DNA of 35,180 bases, from contig RFPL01000020.1 of assembly GCA_009926135.1 (NCBI GenBank), positions 1-35,180 on the forward strand, in the 5' to 3' direction. The DNA comes from Sphingomonadaceae bacterium (lineage in GTDB: Bacteria; Pseudomonadota; Alphaproteobacteria; Sphingomonadales; Sphingomonadaceae). The position numbers were made by a program, and so were the translations under genes. The notes under the pieces are model-generated. The model saw nothing but the letters and a program-made list of their open reading frames with translations. It made no database searches and had not been told where the DNA came from. Positions within the stretch are counted from its first letter, which is position 1. Each line of letters begins with the position of its first letter. Positions 23,805-32,816 of the stretch are shown piece by piece.

Positions 23805-24851
23805 ATGAGCGAAGCGATCCTTGAGCCCGAGCTGCCCATCATCGATCCACATCACCACCTGTGGGACCTGCGCCCGATGATGGGCGCGTTTCCTGAACCG
23901 GTGCATCACTTCATCGCCAGCATCTCGCTCTCACCCTATTACACCTTCAACGAACTGCACGCCGACGCCACCAGCGGCCATAACGTGATCGGCACGGTGT
24001 TCATGGAATGCGGCGCCTTCTACAAGGCGGGAGCTGGCGATGCGCTGAAGGTTGTCGGCGAAGTCGAATATGTGAACGGGGTGGCAGCGCAAAGCGCCAG
24101 CGGGCTCTATGGCAGCTCGCGCTTGTGCCACGCGATCGTGGGTCACGCGGATTTGCGGCTTGGCAGCAAGGCGGGCGGCGTGCTCGATGCGCTGGCAGCC
24201 GCTGGTGGCGGGCGCTTCCGAGGTATTCGCCACGCTGCAGCCTGGGATGCCGACCCGGACGTACTCGGCCCGCCGTTCCACCACCCAGGCGGGCTCTATC
24301 TCGACAGCACCTTCCGCGAAGGCTTTGCCGAACTGGGCAAGCGCGGGCTGACTTTCGATGCCTGGCTGCTCGAACCGCAGCTTGATGACGTCCTCAGCCT
24401 GGCCAAGGCCTTCCCCAACCAGCCGATCGTGCTCGACCACTGCGGCACGCCGCTTGGCATGGGATCGTACCATGGCAAGCTGCACGAGCGGTTCGACACC
24501 TGGCGCGCCAAGATCCGCGCCATTGCCGAATGCCCGAACGTTTCGATCAAGCTGGGCGGGCTGGCCATGTCCTTCGCCGGCCTGCCTGATCACGGTCCGG
24601 CAGCCGGTCTCTCGTCCGAGACACTGGCTGCAATGTGGCGGCCCTATATCGAGACCTGCATCGAAGCCTTCGGCCCCGAACGCGGGATGTTCGAAAGCAA
24701 TTACCCGGTCGACAAGTGGGGTGCGAGCTATGCGGTCCTGTGGAACACCTTCAAGCGCCTGACGCACGGGGCCAGCGCCGATGAAAAGCGCTCGCTCTAT
24801 GCCGGTACAGCTGCCCGGTTCTACGGGATCGAGGACCTGCTGCCGGCCTGA
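23805..24851 (+). CDS. Amidohydrolase family protein (COG3618/Amidohydro_2)
   Basis: A 348-aa metal-dependent TIM-barrel hydrolase. The N-terminal metal motif is DPHHHLWDL (Asp14, His16-His18), a further segment is VLDHCGTPLG (strand-end His), and FESNYPVDKWG near the C-terminus carries the conserved Asn-Tyr-Pro/Asp. This is the Amidohydro_2 group that includes lactonases and decarboxylases, so the reaction may be lactone hydrolysis or decarboxylation. GGAGAGGA lies about 9 bases upstream of the ATG. It diverges from the acyl-CoA dehydrogenase operon over the palindromic operator, so the two transcripts are probably co-regulated and act on the same compound. Substrate unknown. Confidence 0.88.
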   Translation: MSEAILEPELPIIDPHHHLWDLRPMMGAFPEPVHHFIASISLSPYYTFNELHADATSGHNVIGTVFMECGAFYKAGAGDALKVVGEVEYVNGVAAQSASGLYGSSRLCHAIVGHADLRLGSKAGGVLDALAAAGGGRFRGIRHAAAWDADPDVLGPPFHHPGGLYLDSTFREGFAELGKRGLTFDAWLLEPQLDDVLSLAKAFPNQPIVLDHCGTPLGMGSYHGKLHERFDTWRAKIRAIAECPNVSIKLGGLAMSFAGLPDHGPAAGLSSETLAAMWRPYIETCIEAFGPERGMFESNYPVDKWGASYAVLWNTFKRLTHGASADEKRSLYAGTAARFYGIEDLLPA

Positions 24852-24857
24852 TGACGG

Positions 24858-24881
24858 CGGGGGCGCACTGCGGCGCCCCCG
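24858..24881. terminator. Strong GC hairpin between convergent genes
   Basis: CGGGGGCGC (24858-24866) pairs perfectly with GCGCCCCCG (24873-24881) across a six-base loop, between the ends of the amidohydrolase (+) and aldehyde dehydrogenase (-) genes. Neither side has a T tract, so it is either a non-canonical bidirectional terminator or an mRNA 3'-end stabiliser. Confidence 0.65.
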
Positions 24882-24887
24882 GCCCGC

Positions 24888-26321
24888 TCAGGCCATATGG
24901 ATCGCCTTGGTGACGAGGTAGCTTTCCATCCCTTCGGTGCCGCCTTCGCTGCCGAAGCCTGAATCCTTGACCCCGCCGAACGGCGAATCCGGGACGGAGA
25001 TGGCAAAGGTGTTGATCCCGACCATGCCGGATTCCAGGGCATCGCCCAGCAGGTTGGCCCGGCGCATCTGCTCGGTGAAGGCGAAAGCCGCCAGGCCATA
25101 GGGCAGCCGGTTGGCCTTGGCGATCGCGTCATCCAGATCGGTGAACGGCGCGGCCACAGCAACCGGACCGAACGGTTCGTTAGCCATGATGTCGGCGCTG
25201 TCGGGCACATCGGCCAGCAAGGTCGGCTGGAAGAAGAAGCCGCCCTGCCCGCGTTCGCCGCCGGCCAGCACCCGCGCGCCCTTGGCAGCCGCATCGGCCA
25301 CCAGCGCCTCGATCGCGGCCGGACGGCGGACATTGGCCAGCGGGCCCATGCTGGTTTCGCTATCCAGTCCGTTGCCGGTCCTGACATTGGCCGTGCGCGC
25401 CGCAAACCCTTCGACAAAGCGGTCGTAGATGCCCTGCTGGACATAGAACCGGGTGGGCGAGACGCAGACCTGGCCGGCATTACGGAATTTCTGCGGCACG
25501 ACCATGTCGAGCGTCTTTTCCAGATCGCAATCGTCGAACACCAGCACTGGCGCGTGGCCGCCCAGCTCCATCGTCACGCGCTTAAGACCATCGGCCGCGA
25601 GCCGCATCAGATGCTTGCCGACCGGAACCGAGCCGGTGAAGCTGATCTTGCGGATCACGGGCGAGGCGAGCAGGTGCCGGCTGACCGCATCGGGCACGCC
25701 GTGAACCAGCTGGACCACATCGGCGGGCAGGCCCGCGTCATAGAGACAGCGCACCAGCGCGCCGGTGCAACCGGGGGTTTCTTCGGGCGGCTTGGCAATG
25801 ACCGAACAGCCGGTCGCCAGCGCCGGGCCCAGCTTCTTGGCCATGAGGTAGACCGGGAAATTCCAGGGGCTGAAGGCGGCAACCGGACCGACCGGCTGCT
25901 TGGTAACCAGCGCGCGTTGCCCGGTCGGGCGGACCAGCACCCGGCCATAGATGCGCGAAGCTTCGGCTGCGCACCATTCGAACAGGGCGGCGCTCGACAT
26001 CACTTCGCCGCGCGCTTCGGCCAGCGGCTTGCCCTGTTCCATGGTCAGGATCCGGGCGATGCCGTCGGCCCGTTCGCGCAGCAGGGCCGCAGCCTTGTTG
26101 AGCACGGCGGCGCGCTGTTCGACCGGAGCGGCCTTCCACAGCGCGAAGCCGCGCTCGGCCGCAGACAGGGCTTCATCGAGATCAGCCGGGCTGGCCAGCG
26201 GCACTTCGGCAATGGTCTCGCCGCTGGCCGGATCGACGACCGGGAACAGGTCACGGCCCTCGCCGATCTTCCAGCTGCCATTGATGAAAAGCGCCAGATC
26301 GGCGTCATAAGTCTTGGTCAT
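24888..26321 (-). CDS. NAD(P)-dependent succinate-semialdehyde dehydrogenase-type aldehyde dehydrogenase
   Basis: A 477-aa aldehyde dehydrogenase. It shows the cofactor-domain segment FSPWNFPVYLMAKKLGPALA (about 153-172), the general-base Glu in TMELGGHAPVLVFDDCDL, the catalytic Cys in FRNAGQVCVSPTRFYV, and the end segment NTFAISVPDSPFGGVKDSGFG. These agree with the GabD/SSADH group (YneI/GabD-like), though related semialdehydes are possible substrates. AGGA six bases before the ATG supports the start. It is separated from the merR gene by 28 bases on the same strand and may be read through from it. Physiological substrate not certain. Confidence 0.9.
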   Translation of the reverse strand: MTKTYDADLALFINGSWKIGEGRDLFPVVDPASGETIAEVPLASPADLDEALSAAERGFALWKAAPVEQRAAVLNKAAALLRERADGIARILTMEQGKPLAEARGEVMSSAALFEWCAAEASRIYGRVLVRPTGQRALVTKQPVGPVAAFSPWNFPVYLMAKKLGPALATGCSVIAKPPEETPGCTGALVRCLYDAGLPADVVQLVHGVPDAVSRHLLASPVIRKISFTGSVPVGKHLMRLAADGLKRVTMELGGHAPVLVFDDCDLEKTLDMVVPQKFRNAGQVCVSPTRFYVQQGIYDRFVEGFAARTANVRTGNGLDSETSMGPLANVRRPAAIEALVADAAAKGARVLAGGERGQGGFFFQPTLLADVPDSADIMANEPFGPVAVAAPFTDLDDAIAKANRLPYGLAAFAFTEQMRRANLLGDALESGMVGINTFAISVPDSPFGGVKDSGFGSEGGTEGMESYLVTKAIHMA

Positions 26322-26349
26322 GGGAATCCTCGCTCTCTGGGGAGGAGGA

Positions 26350-26802
26350 TTAGCTGTCGTGCAGCGCCTTGACCAGCGTTGCCCGCAAGGCGATCAGCCG
26401 CGCGCGGTAGGCGAAATTGTTAGTCGGCGAGACGCTGTCCATCGGCAGCGGTTCTGGCGCAGGACCTGGCTCGGCCATCCGTTCAACCTTGGGGGCCTTG
26501 CCCTTGGACAGGGCCTGGCGGGCACCACGCAAGGTAAACCCCTCGCGGTGGACCAGCCGGTCAATGGTTTGGACCAGGGCAATGTCTTCCGGGCGATAAT
26601 AACGCCGGCCGCCGCTGCGTTTCAGCGGCTTGAGCATCGGGAACTGTTCTTCCCAATAGCGCAAGACGTGCTGGCGGATGCCAAGCGCCTTGGCAACTTC
26701 GCCGATCGTGCGCAGCGCGCCCTCTTCCTTGCCATCGGCAGGTTCCCGGACGCCAAGTCCGGGAACCTGCGAATCGCTTGAAAAGAGGTCAGTCCCGGTC
26801 AC
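26350..26802 (-). CDS. MerR-family transcriptional regulator
   Basis: A 150-aa protein with an N-terminal MerR winged helix ([27 protein letters not shown], about 31-57, then [34 protein letters not shown]). The C-terminal third has no cysteines or effector domain and is Pro/Glu-rich. The start is GTG at 26802, overlapping ihfA's stop as GTGA, so translation is coupled. A MerR gene directly after ihfA is a conserved arrangement in Alphaproteobacteria; the homologues I recall have no assigned ligand. It may regulate the lipid/translation operon or nearby genes, but no target is visible. Confidence 0.9.
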   Translation of the reverse strand: MTGTDLFSSDSQVPGLGVREPADGKEEGALRTIGEVAKALGIRQHVLRYWEEQFPMLKPLKRSGGRRYYRPEDIALVQTIDRLVHREGFTLRGARQALSKGKAPKVERMAEPGPAPEPLPMDSVSPTNNFAYRARLIALRATLVKALHDS

Positions 26803-27095
26803 CCCTTGGCGATCCGGTCCTTCAGCATCTGGCTGGCGCGGAACGTGAGGACCCGGCGCGGAGTGATTGGCACTTCAACACCGGTCTTCGGATTACGGCC
26901 AATCCGCTGCGCCTTGTCGCGCAGCAGGAAGGTTCCGAAGCCCGAAATCTTAACGTTTTCACCCTTTTCCAGAGCGTTACCCATGTGATCGAGGATCGAT
27001 TCCACCATGCCGAGCGATTCCGAGCGGGACAGGCCCACTTTACGGTTGATTGCTTCGGCAAGGTCAGCTCGGGTCAATGTGTGCATAGAGCGCAT
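26799..27095 (-). CDS. ihfA: Integration host factor subunit alpha
   Basis: A 98-aa HU/IHF-family DNA-bending protein. The segments [49 protein letters not shown] and [14 protein letters not shown] match the alpha subunit, including the beta-arm with [12 protein letters not shown] that inserts its proline into the minor groove. ATG 27095 (MRSMHTLTR...) is used because AAGG and GGGGAG lie just upstream; ATG 27086 is possible. It heterodimerises with IhfB and organises nucleoid and promoter architecture. A 113-base gap separates it from fabH and may contain its own promoter; I see no other feature there. Confidence 0.95.
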   Translation of the reverse strand: MRSMHTLTRADLAEAINRKVGLSRSESLGMVESILDHMGNALEKGENVKISGFGTFLLRDKAQRIGRNPKTGVEVPITPRRVLTFRASQMLKDRIAKG

Positions 27096-27208
27096 TGCGC
27101 CTTTCTCCCCTCGAAGAACTAAAAGCACGACCCAAGGCCGACCAATAGCGCATTGTCAGAAGAATGCAATCAAAGCGCCTGAAACTAGCCACTTTGAGTT
27201 GGGGAAAG

Positions 27209-28177
27209 TCAGATTCGCACCAAGCTGGCACCCCAGGTGAAACCGCCACCCATTGCTTCCAGCATCACGAGGTCACCCGGCTTGATCCGCCCGTCCTTGA
27301 TCGCCGCATCAAGCGCCAGCGGCACCGAGGCCGCCGAAGTGTTGGCGTGGCGGTCAACCGTGACCACCACCTTCTCGGGCGGCAGGCCCAGCTTGCGCGC
27401 CGTGGCATCAAGGATGCGCTGGTTGGCCTGGTGCGGCACGACCCAGTCGATATCCTGAGCAGTGAAGCCGGTATCCACCAGCACTTCGCCAAGCACTTCG
27501 GCTAGGTTCACAACCGCGTGACGGAAGACCTCGCGGCCCCGCATGCGGATGTGGCCGACCGTCCCGGTGGTCGATGGACCCCCGTCGACATAGAGCAGTT
27601 CGTTATGGGCGCCGTCGGCGTGAAGCCGGCTGGAAATGATGCCCGGACCATCTTCGGCGACTTCGCGGGCTTCAAGCACGATCGCCCCCGCCCCGTCGCC
27701 GAACAGCACGCAGGTGGTGCGATCCTCCCAGTCGAGGATCCGGCTCATCGTTTCGGCGCCAATCACCAGCGCGCGCTCAGCGGCTCCGGTTTTCAGCATG
27801 GCGTCAGCCACGCTGACGGCATAGAGGAAGCCCGAACAGACCGCACCGACATCAAAGGCAATGCCGCCGTGGCAGCCCAGCCGGTCCTGGACAATCGTGG
27901 CCGAGGCCGGGAAAGTCTGGTCAGGCGTGCAGGTGGCAAGAATGATCAGGCCGATGTCGGAAGGCTGCAGCCCCGCCGCCGCCAATGCCGCGCGGGCGGC
28001 GTCCGTCGCGAGGCTGGAAGTTGTTTCCCCTGCCCCCGCGATATAACGTGAGCGGATGCCAGTGCGCTCGACAATCCATTCGTCGCTGGTCTCGACCCGC
28101 TCGGACAGTTCCGCGTTGGAAACAGCGTGCGCCGGCAGCGCCGAACCCGTGCCGACCAGGACAGAGCGCCGGATCAT
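27209..28177 (-). CDS. fabH: 3-oxoacyl-[acyl-carrier-protein] synthase III
   Basis: A 322-aa condensing enzyme that starts fatty-acid synthesis by joining acetyl-CoA and malonyl-ACP. The catalytic triad is visible: Cys114 ([12 protein letters not shown]), His249 ([10 protein letters not shown]) and Asn279 ([14 protein letters not shown]). Length and layout are those of FabH. Its start overlaps the plsX stop by four bases (ATGA), so the two are translated together. The order rpmF-plsX-fabH is conserved across many bacteria and links phospholipid, fatty-acid and ribosome synthesis. Confidence 0.97.
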   Translation of the reverse strand: MIRRSVLVGTGSALPAHAVSNAELSERVETSDEWIVERTGIRSRYIAGAGETTSSLATDAARAALAAAGLQPSDIGLIILATCTPDQTFPASATIVQDRLGCHGGIAFDVGAVCSGFLYAVSVADAMLKTGAAERALVIGAETMSRILDWEDRTTCVLFGDGAGAIVLEAREVAEDGPGIISSRLHADGAHNELLYVDGGPSTTGTVGHIRMRGREVFRHAVVNLAEVLGEVLVDTGFTAQDIDWVVPHQANQRILDATARKLGLPPEKVVVTVDRHANTSAASVPLALDAAIKDGRIKPGDLVMLEAMGGGFTWGASLVRI

Positions 28178-29226
28178 CCCGCGGACTTCCCGCCGCGGCG
28201 GATCGATTCGGCGCCGAAGTGCTCAAGCTCAGCCTCGATCCGCTCGGTCAGTTTTTCTTCCAGCAGCCGCGCGGCCACGGCAACGGCATTGGCCACGCCG
28301 ACCGCAGACGCCGAACCATGGCTCTTCACGACAACGCCATTAAGGCCGAGGAACACCGCGCCATTGTGGTTGTTGGGATCGAGATGATGCTTCAGCAGCT
28401 CGGTTGCTGGCCGGGAGATCAGGAAACCGACCTTGGAACGCAGCGACGAAGCGAACGAACGACGCAGCAGGTCCGCCACAAAGCGAGCGGTGCCTTCAAT
28501 TGCCTTGAGCGCGATGTTGCCGGAAAAGCCATCGGTCACCACCACGTCGACATCGCCGCGATTGATCTTGTCGGCTTCGGTAAAGCCATCGAACTGCAGC
28601 GAGAGTTCACTGTGGGCGTTGAGCTGGGCAGCTGCTTCACGCAGCACCTCGGTGCCCTTGTTTTCCTCGCTGCCGATGTTGAGCAGGCGCACGCGAGGAT
28701 GGTCGCGGCCGGTGATGATCCGCGAATAAGCCGCGCCCATGATCGCAAACTGAACCAGGTTGCGCGCATCGCAATCGGTATTGGCGCCAAGGTCGAGCAT
28801 GACGACGTCATTCTCACCCAGCGTCGGCATCAGTGCTGAAAGAGCCGGCCGGTCAATTCCCGGCATGGTGCGCAGCGCCAGCTTGGCCATCGCCATCAGC
28901 GCGCCCGTGTTCCCGGCGCTGACCGCAGCCCCGGCGGCGCCGGTCTTTACCGCGTTGATCGCCAGGCCCATCGACGTGGTCTTGGCGCGGCGCAGGGCCT
29001 GGGTCGGCTTTTCATCGCCGGCCACGACATCGTCGCAGTGCAGGATTTCGGATGCAGCCCGCAGGTTCGGGTGATTTTCGAGCGCGGCGTTAATCCGCAC
29101 CTCATCCCCCACCAGCAGGAACTTGAAACGATCGTGGCGCCGGCGCGCGAGCGCGGCGCCCTCGATCATCACGCGAACGCCTTCGTCGCCGCCCATCGCA
29201 TCGACGGCGATACGCGGCAAACTCAT
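28174..29226 (-). CDS. plsX: Phosphate acyltransferase PlsX
   Basis: A 350-aa enzyme converting acyl-ACP to acyl-phosphate, the substrate of PlsY in phospholipid synthesis. Recognisable segments are the N-terminal [67 protein letters not shown] and [21 protein letters not shown]. Length agrees with the family. It lies 25 bases after rpmF on the same strand. A peripheral inner-membrane location is known for the family. Confidence 0.97.
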   Translation of the reverse strand: MSLPRIAVDAMGGDEGVRVMIEGAALARRRHDRFKFLLVGDEVRINAALENHPNLRAASEILHCDDVVAGDEKPTQALRRAKTTSMGLAINAVKTGAAGAAVSAGNTGALMAMAKLALRTMPGIDRPALSALMPTLGENDVVMLDLGANTDCDARNLVQFAIMGAAYSRIITGRDHPRVRLLNIGSEENKGTEVLREAAAQLNAHSELSLQFDGFTEADKINRGDVDVVVTDGFSGNIALKAIEGTARFVADLLRRSFASSLRSKVGFLISRPATELLKHHLDPNNHNGAVFLGLNGVVVKSHGSASAVGVANAVAVAARLLEEKLTERIEAELEHFGAESIRRGGKSAG

Positions 29227-29251
29227 CGCTCTATCCCCCCGTTAACTGGGC

Positions 29252-29431
29252 TTAGAGCCCGACGGCGATGACTTCGCGACCGTTGTAGTGGCCACAGGCA
29301 GTGCAGAGGTTGTGCGGGCGCTTCAGCTCGCCGCAATTCGAGCACTCGTGGAACGCGTCCACCGACAGTGCATCGTGGCTGCGGCGCATGCCCCGGCGGG
29401 ACGGGCTCGTTTTTCTTTTGGGGACAGCCAT
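29252..29431 (-). CDS. rpmF: 50S ribosomal protein L32
   Basis: A 59-aa ribosomal protein of the large subunit, beginning [20 protein letters not shown] as L32 does. Four cysteines (CSNC at 30-33 and CTAC at 43-46) form the zinc ribbon, so this is the zinc-binding form. The gene sits directly before plsX, the usual arrangement. The DUF177/YceD gene that often precedes rpmF is absent; upstream lies the divergent MAPEG-like gene. Confidence 0.97.
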   Translation of the reverse strand: MAVPKRKTSPSRRGMRRSHDALSVDAFHECSNCGELKRPHNLCTACGHYNGREVIAVGL

Positions 29432-29511
29432 CGCGGCACCTGTTCCTGAAATTCGTATGGTCGACTAAAGATGCCGCGCTGGACCAAGGGGCCGGCGGCT
29501 GCGAAGGCGCG

Positions 29512-29539
29512 CCTATAGCGAATTTGGCGGGCGTTGCAA
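29512..29539 (-). promoter_or_regulatory. Possible promoter of the rpmF-plsX-fabH operon
   Basis: On the minus strand TTGCAA (29539-29534) and TATAGG (29517-29512) are spaced by 16 bases, about 80 bases upstream of the rpmF ATG. Each hexamer matches consensus at four positions. Confidence 0.35.
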
Positions 29540-29580
29540 GCGCCGTCCTGCCCATACCAGCACCAACAGGGGAGAGAATT

Positions 29581-29973
29581 ATGTTGCTACCCACTACACT
29601 GTCACTGGCCGCTGCCGCGGCGATCATCAACCTGTGGCTTGGCATCCGCTGCGGACAAGTCCGCGGCAAGGCCGGGATCAGCATCGGCACGGGCGGTAAC
29701 GACCTGCTGGAACGGCGGATGCGGGCCCAGCTCAACTTCGTGGAAAACACCCCCTGGGTGCTGCTGCTGATTGCCGGCCTCGAACTGGCTAGCAAGGGCG
29801 GCCAGTGGCTCGCCATTGTCGGTGCAGTCTATATGCTGGGCCGGGTCGCCCACGGCCTGGGCATGGACGGCACCAGCCTGGCCAAGGGCCGGATGGTCGG
29901 CACCCTGATCACCATGCTCACCCAGCTTGGCCTGGCCGTCGTGGCCGTGCTGGTCGTGCTGGGCCGAATGTAA
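29581..29973 (+). CDS. MAPEG-family membrane protein
   Basis: A 130-aa integral membrane protein with four hydrophobic helices and the MAPEG signature region RRMRAQLNFVENTPWVLLLIAG (about 41-62), in which the conserved Arg, Asn and Glu contact glutathione in characterised relatives. Bacterial members may be glutathione transferases or peroxidases, but many have unknown roles. The ATG at 29581 has GGGGAGAG eight or so bases upstream; the longer open frame to 29368 is read through the rpmF region and is rejected. Its stop codon abuts the stop of the convergent MBL-fold gene without any gap. Confidence 0.85.
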   Translation: MLLPTTLSLAAAAAIINLWLGIRCGQVRGKAGISIGTGGNDLLERRMRAQLNFVENTPWVLLLIAGLELASKGGQWLAIVGAVYMLGRVAHGLGMDGTSLAKGRMVGTLITMLTQLGLAVVAVLVVLGRM

Positions 29974-30645
29974 TCAGCTCAGGACGTAATCGCTGACGTA
30001 AGCATTGGTCTTGCGTTCGCGGCCGAACGTGCTGGTGGGGCCGTGACCGGGAACAAAGGTCACGTCCTCACCCAGCGGCCAGAGCTTCTGGGTGATCGAG
30101 TCGACCAGTTGCTGGTGATTGCCCTTGGGAAAATCGGTCCGCCCGATTGAACCGGCAAACAACACATCGCCGACCATCGCGAAGTGCGACGGGGCATGAT
30201 AGAAAACCACGTGGCCGGGCGTGTGGCCCGGACAGTGGATCACATCGAGCTCCAGCTCGCCAACCGACACCTTGTCACCATCATGCAGCCAGCGGTCAGG
30301 CTCGAACGTTTCGGCGTGCATGCCGTATTTCCCGCCGTCCTCGGCCAGCTTCTCGATCCAGAACCGGTCATCCTCGTGCGGGCCTTCAATCGGCACGCCC
30401 AGTTCCTTCGCCAGCATGCCGGTTTGCCCGCAATGGTCGAGATGCCCGTGGGTGACGAGCAGCTTCTCAATCGTTACGCCGCACTTGGCGACTGCGGCCT
30501 TGAGCTGGTCCAGATCCCCGCCCGGATCGACCAGCGCACCCTTCATGGTCCTGGTGCACCAGATCAGCGAGCAGTTCTGCTGCAGCGGAGTGACGGGCAC
30601 GATGCCCACGCGCATCGGCGGTTCGGCTTTAGTCTCGGTCATCAT
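29974..30645 (-). CDS. MBL-fold metallo-hydrolase (glyoxalase II-like)
   Basis: A 223-aa metallo-beta-lactamase-fold hydrolase. The metal site is THGHLDHCGQ (HxHxDH), followed by HCPGHTPGHVVFY (third His), the bridging Asp in AMVGDVLFAGSIGRTDFP, and the C-terminal PGHGPTSTFGRE (last His). This pattern matches YcbL/GloB-like thioesterases. The N-terminus MRVGIVPVTPLQQNCSLIW begins the domain; ATG 30645 is used, but 30642 or 30615 are equally possible because no clear ribosome-binding site is seen. The open frame to 30795 overlaps the divergent gene's upstream region and is discarded. Confidence 0.85.
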   Translation of the reverse strand: MMTETKAEPPMRVGIVPVTPLQQNCSLIWCTRTMKGALVDPGGDLDQLKAAVAKCGVTIEKLLVTHGHLDHCGQTGMLAKELGVPIEGPHEDDRFWIEKLAEDGGKYGMHAETFEPDRWLHDGDKVSVGELELDVIHCPGHTPGHVVFYHAPSHFAMVGDVLFAGSIGRTDFPKGNHQQLVDSITQKLWPLGEDVTFVPGHGPTSTFGRERKTNAYVSDYVLS

Positions 30646-30743
30646 GCGGATTTGAACTGCGCAGCCGCGAGATGCAAGTCCATGGCGCGTTGACCCGGCA
30701 GGACGCCGTGCTAGCCTGCGCGTCCACGGGGGAAATTCAGGCA

Positions 30744-31469
30744 ATGACAAACCTAGGCGCACCGGCCCGGCCGAAAAGCCGTTTCTTTGCAGCAAGCGCA
30801 GCCTTGATGGCCGGACTGGTCCTGCTCAGTTTCCTTGGCACTTATTTCCTGCCGCTGGCCACGCGCGGTCAAGACTTCAGCTTGCTGCGCCACCTCCACG
30901 GACTGGCCTTCTTTGCCTGGATCGCGCTCTATCTGGTTCAGACCGTGCTAGTGAACAACGGAGGCCTGCGCCTCCACCGCGAACTGGGGATTGCCGGCGT
31001 TGCGATCGCAGGGGCGATGCTTCCGCTCGGCATCTGGATGGCGCAAGCCGCCGGCCTAGAACGGATGGCTCGCGGGAACCCCCAGCCCTTCGAAACTTCG
31101 TTCTACAATCTCGCCGATATCCTGCTGTTCAGCCTCACTTTCGGTGGGGCAATCTATGCCGCAAGCCGCAAGATCGAGTGGCACCGGCGATTGATGTTCG
31201 TGGCGGCGCTCAACCTGCTTGGTCCGGCCATCTCGCGCCTGACCCCGCTGCTACCGCTGCCGTTCCCCTGGGCAGACATGGCTCCAAACGTACTGGCAGA
31301 CGGCCTGCTGATTGCGCTGGCCGTGCATGATCGCCGGCGTCTGGGCCGGGTTCATCCCGCGACCCTGCTGGCCGCGCTGGTGCTGATCCCGTTCCACGCG
31401 GTTGAACCGTTAATCGTCAAGAGTGCCTGGTGGAACAGCCTCGCACCAACACTATTCGGTGCTGGCTAG
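30744..31469 (+). CDS. Seven-helix uncharacterised membrane protein
   Basis: A 241-aa protein with about seven hydrophobic helices and no signal peptide. Histidines sit in or near helices (RHLHGLAFFAWIALYLVQTVLV, then GLRLHRELGIAGVA, and WHRRLMF), a pattern found in small heme-binding or cytochrome b561-like membrane families, though no definite family is recognised. ATG 30744 is chosen because an AGG lies four bases upstream and the longer frame starts before the hydrophobic core. It diverges from the MBL-fold gene and converges with the YkvA-like gene four bases away. No function is proposed. Confidence 0.7.
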   Translation: MTNLGAPARPKSRFFAASAALMAGLVLLSFLGTYFLPLATRGQDFSLLRHLHGLAFFAWIALYLVQTVLVNNGGLRLHRELGIAGVAIAGAMLPLGIWMAQAAGLERMARGNPQPFETSFYNLADILLFSLTFGGAIYAASRKIEWHRRLMFVAALNLLGPAISRLTPLLPLPFPWADMAPNVLADGLLIALAVHDRRRLGRVHPATLLAALVLIPFHAVEPLIVKSAWWNSLAPTLFGAG

Positions 31470-31473
31470 ACCG

Positions 31474-31842
31474 CTACCCGCGTACTGACCACCAGGTCCA
31501 TGCCGCCCAGGCTAACCACGCCCAGATCGCCACGACCAGCAGCAGCCCGGCCCGCGAAGTGGGGCGATCGCGTTCAAGCGCCTGAGCCCGCAGTTCTGCC
31601 ATCACCGGCTCCGGGATAAGGCGGATGGCCAGCCAGATTCCGGCCGGGACGATCAGCAAATCGTCAAGATAGCCAAGCACCGGGATGAAATCGGGAATCA
31701 GGTCGATCGGCGAAAGCGCATAGGCCGCGACCAGCCCCGCCAGCAGTTTTGCCCCGAATGGCACACGCGGATCGCGGGCCGCCAGCCACAGCGCCATGAC
31801 ATCGCGCTTGAGCGCCCTTGCCCAAGCCCGCAGCCGCTCCAT
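31474..31842 (-). CDS. YkvA/DUF1232-family membrane protein
   Basis: A 122-aa small membrane protein. The DUF1232 core is [47 protein letters not shown] (about residues 31-77), with the conserved [11 protein letters not shown] motif. A further C-terminal helix ([19 protein letters not shown]) follows. The start may be ATG 31842 or the preceding GTG at 31845; AGG lies eight or five bases upstream. Members of this family are widespread and uncharacterised. It follows the S24 repressor gene by 16 bases on the same strand and may share its transcript. Confidence 0.88.
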   Translation of the reverse strand: MERLRAWARALKRDVMALWLAARDPRVPFGAKLLAGLVAAYALSPIDLIPDFIPVLGYLDDLLIVPAGIWLAIRLIPEPVMAELRAQALERDRPTSRAGLLLVVAIWAWLAWAAWTWWSVRG

Positions 31843-31858
31843 CACAGTAACCTGGCCA

Positions 31859-32509
31859 TCACAGCCGCCCGCTTTTCCAGACGACCCGGCCGATCACCTG
31901 CACCTCCTCCGGCGGCAGCTCGATCGGGCGGTAAGCCGGATTGTCGCTGACCAGCGTGATCCTGCCAGGCCGGCCCAGATCGACCCGCTTGACCAGCAGC
32001 GCCTCCCCCGTGCGGACGACGTGGATGCCATCACGCAGCGGGCGCGGGCTGCGGTCGACCAGGATCTCGTCCCCATCGCGCAGGGTCCCTTCCATCGAAT
32101 CGCCCTCGACCCGGATTGCCGAGAGCATCCGCGGATCGAGCCCCTGCTCACGCAGCCAGCGCGCCGAGAAGCGGAAAGCCCCGATCGGCAGCTCTTCAAG
32201 TGCCAGCGTCCCCGGCCCGGCCGAGGCACCCAGCGGCAGACGCGGCACATCGACCCAGTCTCCGCGCACTGGCTTGGCCGCCGGAGGTAAGGAAAATTCC
32301 TCTGGCGCACCCAGTTCCGCCTCGTCCACGCCGAAGAACCGGGCCAGCGTCCGCCGGTCAGTCTCCTCCAGCTTGCGCGGACTGCCCTTGCGGATGAACT
32401 GTTGAAGATAAGTCGAATTTCGTCCGATCAGGTCGGACAGGGCCGAAAGGCTGGCGCCGCGATCAGTGGCGAGTTGCAGCAAACGCTGGCGCGGATCGGT
32501 GGTAACCAT
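31859..32509 (-). CDS. LexA/CI-like S24-family transcriptional repressor
   Basis: A 216-aa repressor with an N-terminal helix-turn-helix ([29 protein letters not shown], about 19-47) and a C-terminal S24 peptidase domain. The Ser-Lys dyad is visible: Ser138 in [11 protein letters not shown] and Lys174 in LLVKRV. An Ala-Gly pair (SAGPG, 97-98) is a possible autocleavage site, about 40 residues before the serine, but cleavage is not certain. The upstream 32517-32550 region contains dyads that could be its own operator. It is not the SOS LexA itself, which would have a different N-terminus. It may answer DNA damage or act as a stress regulator; targets unknown. Confidence 0.87.
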   Translation of the reverse strand: MVTTDPRQRLLQLATDRGASLSALSDLIGRNSTYLQQFIRKGSPRKLEETDRRTLARFFGVDEAELGAPEEFSLPPAAKPVRGDWVDVPRLPLGASAGPGTLALEELPIGAFRFSARWLREQGLDPRMLSAIRVEGDSMEGTLRDGDEILVDRSPRPLRDGIHVVRTGEALLVKRVDLGRPGRITLVSDNPAYRPIELPPEEVQVIGRVVWKSGRL

Positions 32510-32516
32510 GAATTGT

Positions 32517-32550
32517 TCCTACACGATGTATTTTTCCTAGACAAGTAGGA
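32517..32550. promoter_or_regulatory. Dyads upstream of the S24 repressor, probable operator
   Basis: TCCTA-gacaag-TAGGA (32535-32550) and TACA-CGA-TGTA (32520-32530) lie 11-41 bases upstream of the repressor ATG. TCCTA recurs at 32517-32521, giving two direct copies 18 bases apart. The pattern suggests autoregulation and control of the divergent 62-aa gene at 32628. Confidence 0.5.
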
Positions 32551-32627
32551 TTTCGCCGGAGACAGAAGGAGCATTCCTCCTGCTCGATTCGCCCCGATCA
32601 AGCGCATGCCAACGATGGAGACACCCC

Positions 32628-32816
32628 ATGCTGATACGCCGGATCGAGCAATTCCTGCGCGAAACGGGAATGCCCTGGACCAAGTTCGGGCGGTTGGCCG
32701 CGCACGATCCGCGCTTTGTCCAGGACCTGCGGAATGGTCGCACCCCCCGTTTTGCCACGGAACAGCGAGTAGAACATTTCATGAACATTTATCGGGAGAC
32801 CCAGCGTGCAGCATGA
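32628..32816 (+). CDS. Small basic protein, possible DNA-binding mini-protein
   Basis: A 62-aa cytoplasmic protein with two or three predicted helices (IRRIEQFLRETGMPWTKFGR and DPRFVQDLRNGRTPRF) rich in Arg, and no membrane segment. The spacing of the helices resembles a compact helix-turn-helix (TKFGRLAAHDPRFVQDLRNG reads like a recognition unit). I do not recognise a named family. A GGAGA site lies nine or so bases before the ATG. It diverges from the S24 repressor and overlaps the next gene's GTG start by 11 bases, so the two plus-strand genes are probably one transcript. A small regulator or anti-repressor is possible, but this is inference. Confidence 0.65.
   Translation: MLIRRIEQFLRETGMPWTKFGRLAAHDPRFVQDLRNGRTPRFATEQRVEHFMNIYRETQRAA

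Noticed and set aside
26322..26349. tRNA-Pro gene expected after merR, as I recall in some Alphaproteobacteria
   Set aside because: The gap is only 28 bases and the aldehyde dehydrogenase gene follows directly; no tRNA can fit.
29368..29580. N-terminal extension of the MAPEG-like protein
   Set aside because: It would be read antisense through rpmF, and a good ribosome-binding site precedes ATG 29581 where the first membrane helix begins.
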